64,000 nt of DNA from Magnetovibrio sp. (GTDB lineage: Bacteria; Pseudomonadota; Alphaproteobacteria; Rhodospirillales; Magnetovibrionaceae), in NCBI RefSeq assembly GCF_036568125.1, contig NZ_DATCTF010000010.1:496001-560000 (forward strand). The letters run 5' to 3'. How positions within the stretch are numbered: position 1 is the first letter of the stretch; each line of letters opens with the position of its first letter. The notes under the pieces are model-generated. The model saw only the letters and a list, made by a program, of their open reading frames with translations, was not told where the DNA came from and searched no databases. A program made the translations under genes and the position numbers. Below, in pieces: positions 62,115 to 64,000 of the stretch.

Positions 62115-62651
62115 ATGGCCAAAGACACCAAAGAACCCGATGACGCAGGCCCCGCGGAAGAGCCCTTTGACAACCGCCCATCCGATTTGGACGAAATGAC
62201 CCATCAAGAACTGCGCCTCATGCACGAAGAGGCATCGACGGCGGTGCTGTTCGCCAAAAATATTCAGTGGCGTTCGGTCGGGGCATCGTTGCTGGTTTTT
62301 GGTGCGTGCATCGCCATTGCTGTGTCTATTCCGGCCGATAAAACGTTCGCCAATCTTCTTTCGGCCCTGACCATTTTGCTGACGTGCGGGGTGATTTTTG
62401 TACTGTTGATGTATCAATTTTGGCAGTTCAACGAGTTCGCGCGCATCGACAAGATCGAGCAGCAGTTCTCTACCCTGTACCGAAAAATCCGCAACGCGAA
62501 GTCGCGCCGCGAAGGTAACGCGCATCGCTACACGTTGTTGATGTTCATGATGGCGGTGGTCGTTTTGGGCGCGGTGGTGGCGAACATCGCCATCAAGCAG
62601 TCGGTGCTGATGAAAAAGCCGTCGTATTCGCGCTCATACAGCGGAAATTGA
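62115..62651 (+). CDS. Integral membrane protein of unknown function
   Basis: 178 aa. A hydrophilic acidic N-terminus of about 50 residues, two transmembrane helices (about 55-75 and 80-103), a basic helical stretch, and a third helix near 140-160. GGAG lies 8 bases before ATG 62115. No family recognised. It converges on the DUF815 gene with an 11-base gap. Confidence 0.75.
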   Translation: MAKDTKEPDDAGPAEEPFDNRPSDLDEMTHQELRLMHEEASTAVLFAKNIQWRSVGASLLVFGACIAIAVSIPADKTFANLLSALTILLTCGVIFVLLMYQFWQFNEFARIDKIEQQFSTLYRKIRNAKSRREGNAHRYTLLMFMMAVVVLGAVVANIAIKQSVLMKKPSYSRSYSGN

Positions 62652-62662
62652 ACGTTTAAGCC

Positions 62663-63520
62663 CTAATCCAAGCTTTTGCCCTGTTTGCCGGCAAGGTCTT
62701 GGATGAATTGCCATGCCACGCGGCCGGAGCGGGCCCCGCGGGTCATGGACCATTCCAGTGCGGCGGCGCGCAGCTCTTCGGTGCCGATATCGAGCTTGTA
62801 ATGCGCCGCGTAGCCTTCGCAAATCTCGAAATAGATCGCTTGGACCAAGTTGTGGAACCCCAGCCAGAGGCCGAAACGGTCGGAAAGGGAGACCTTTTCT
62901 TCCACCGACTCGGATGGATTGATCGCCGTCGAGCGTTCGTTTTCGATCATGTCGCGGGCCATCAGGTGGCGGCGGTTGGATGTGGCGTAGAAAATCACAT
63001 TGTCGGGGCGGCCTTCGATACCGCCGTCGAGCACGGCTTTCAGCGACTTGTATTCCGCGTCATCGGAATCGAACGACAGATCGTCGCAAAAGATCACCGT
63101 GCGGCGAGCTGACACACGCAGAATTTCCAGCAAGCGCGGTAGGGTGGGGATGTCTTCGCGATGAATTTCCACCAACAACAGCGGGTTGGTCGCGTCACGG
63201 TTGATTTCGGCATGCACGGCTTTGACCAGCGAGCTTTTGCCGGTACCGCGTGCGCCCCACAGCAAGGCGTTGTTGGCGGGGCTGCCGGTGGCGAACTGGC
63301 GGGTATTCTGCAACAGCGTCTCGGCCTGGGATTCGATGCCTTTGAGCAACGAGAAATCGACGCGGTTGACGCGTTCGACCGGGGCTAGGCGCTCGCCGTC
63401 GGCATGCCAGACGTAGGCGTCGGCGGCGTTGAGATCCTGGGCGGCGCGGGGCGCGGGGGCCAAGCGCTCCAAGGCGTCGGCGATGCGCTCCAAAACGGGG
63501 ATATAGTTCTGGTTTGTCAT
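62663..63520 (-). CDS. DUF815 AAA-type ATPase
   Basis: 285 aa. Walker A is GARGTGKSSLVKAVH, Walker B VIFCDDLSFD, and an arginine-rich sensor block (YATSNRRHLM). The C-terminus has RSGRVAWQFIQDL. The family is widespread near yajC and thiamine genes in Alphaproteobacteria; its job is not known. Divergent from yajC. Confidence 0.93.
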   Translation of the reverse strand: MTNQNYIPVLERIADALERLAPAPRAAQDLNAADAYVWHADGERLAPVERVNRVDFSLLKGIESQAETLLQNTRQFATGSPANNALLWGARGTGKSSLVKAVHAEINRDATNPLLLVEIHREDIPTLPRLLEILRVSARRTVIFCDDLSFDSDDAEYKSLKAVLDGGIEGRPDNVIFYATSNRRHLMARDMIENERSTAINPSESVEEKVSLSDRFGLWLGFHNLVQAIYFEICEGYAAHYKLDIGTEELRAAALEWSMTRGARSGRVAWQFIQDLAGKQGKSLD

Positions 63521-63692
63521 GGGCAGGGACGGTAATTGGCGAAAACCGTGCCGTCAATGGCGACGATGCCCTAAAAAAGCCTTTCACAGTTTGCATATAA
63601 GGCCGATACGGCTATATATTCCGCAGTCTTTTTTATATGACCGTGCTTGTGCGCGCCATTCCGGCGTCCGGCGGGGTCTTTAGGAGTTTCCA

Positions 63693-64000
63693 ATGCTGAT
63701 TTCGCCCGCCTTCGCCCAAACCGCAGGTGCCGCTCCCGGTGGCGACTTGTTTGCTCAGATCATGCCCTTGCTGCTGATCTTCGTGGTCTTTTATTTCCTG
63801 CTGATCCGTCCGCAGCAAAAAAAGATGAAGATGCAAAAGGAAATGCTGGCGGCAGTGCGGCGCGGTGACCGGGTGGTTACCGGCGGCGGCATCATCGGCA
63901 CCGTGACCAAGGTCAAAAGCGACAGCGAAGTTCAGGTCGAAATCGCCGACGGCATCCGCGTCACCGTGGTGCGCGACACCATTACCACGGTGATGGCCAA
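63693..64000 (+). CDS. yajC: Preprotein translocase subunit YajC (3' cut by window)
   Basis: First 102 residues. One helix (LFAQIMPLLLIFVVFYFLLI) followed by RPQQKKMKMQKEML and VVTGGGIIGTVTKV, all standard YajC. Its SecDF partners should follow outside the window. AGGAG lies 8 bases before ATG 63693. Confidence 0.96.
   Translation, partial: MLISPAFAQTAGAAPGGDLFAQIMPLLLIFVVFYFLLIRPQQKKMKMQKEMLAAVRRGDRVVTGGGIIGTVTKVKSDSEVQVEIADGIRVTVVRDTITTVMA

Noticed and set aside
1-64000. CRISPR arrays, insertion sequences, prophage or attachment sites
   Set aside because: No regularly spaced repeats, transposase, integrase or phage structural genes were seen; the two tRNAs have no duplicated 3' end nearby.

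Overview
The window is a dense stretch of bacterial chromosome of roughly 60% G+C with alphaproteobacterial character. Markers for this are the polar organiser PopZ (DUF2497) beside valS, the erpA-dgt-argS-SPOR-nagZ-M50-scpA-scpB-tatABC-serS-surE-pcm-nlpD gene order, the hpnCDE squalene genes, an RpoH sigma factor, and class III adenylate cyclases. Two hemerythrin proteins, flagellar-type MotAB and a DsrC-type sulfur carrier fit a motile, redox-flexible Rhodospirillales-like organism. The species cannot be fixed from the sequence alone. No prophage, insertion sequence, CRISPR array or rRNA operon is visible.

Region 1 (1-13.8 kb): end of an FtsX-type permease, YaaA, an ArsC-like protein, a squalene block (MlaC/HpnM-like protein, hpnC, hpnD, hpnE), a CPA2 cation/proton antiporter, a divergent NmrA-like/TetR pair with three copies of one operator, ispH, a structured untranslated region with a 49-aa membrane ORF, rpoH, a SAM hydrolase whose start codon lies inside a terminator stem, and an MBL-fold hydrolase behind a CRP-like site.

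Region 2 (13.9-28.2 kb): a secretion and second-messenger block. It holds motB/motA, a type I secretion adaptor and an ABC exporter with a tail of about 310 basic low-complexity residues, a CHASE2 adenylate cyclase, a CheY-like protein, a GAF-GAF-PAS-cyclase-TPR protein preceded by a 36-residue-repeat coiled-coil protein, a diguanylate cyclase and a small exported repeat protein. Both cAMP and c-di-GMP synthesis are encoded here.

Region 3 (28.2-45 kb): two tRNAs (Cys, Asn) with a clear promoter and terminator, a candidate small transcript, a degenerate PCMT-rhodanese-tolC-popZ-valS block, two Sel1-repeat lipoproteins, LysR facing a DsrC-type protein, DinB, DUF302, ilvD, and a hemerythrin-response regulator fusion.

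Region 4 (45-64 kb): the conserved housekeeping series from erpA to the LysM/LytM lipoprotein, then DUF4389, a bacteriohemerythrin, alanine dehydrogenase with a divergent Lrp/AsnC regulator, a membrane protein, a DUF815 ATPase and the start of yajC.

Nothing here is a self-evident new system. The best leads are the cyclase/coiled-coil/exporter block, the structured RNA ahead of rpoH, the SAM hydrolase start inside a terminator, the repeat-bearing PopZ, and the exported repeat protein with an OmpR/PhoB-style tandem operator.
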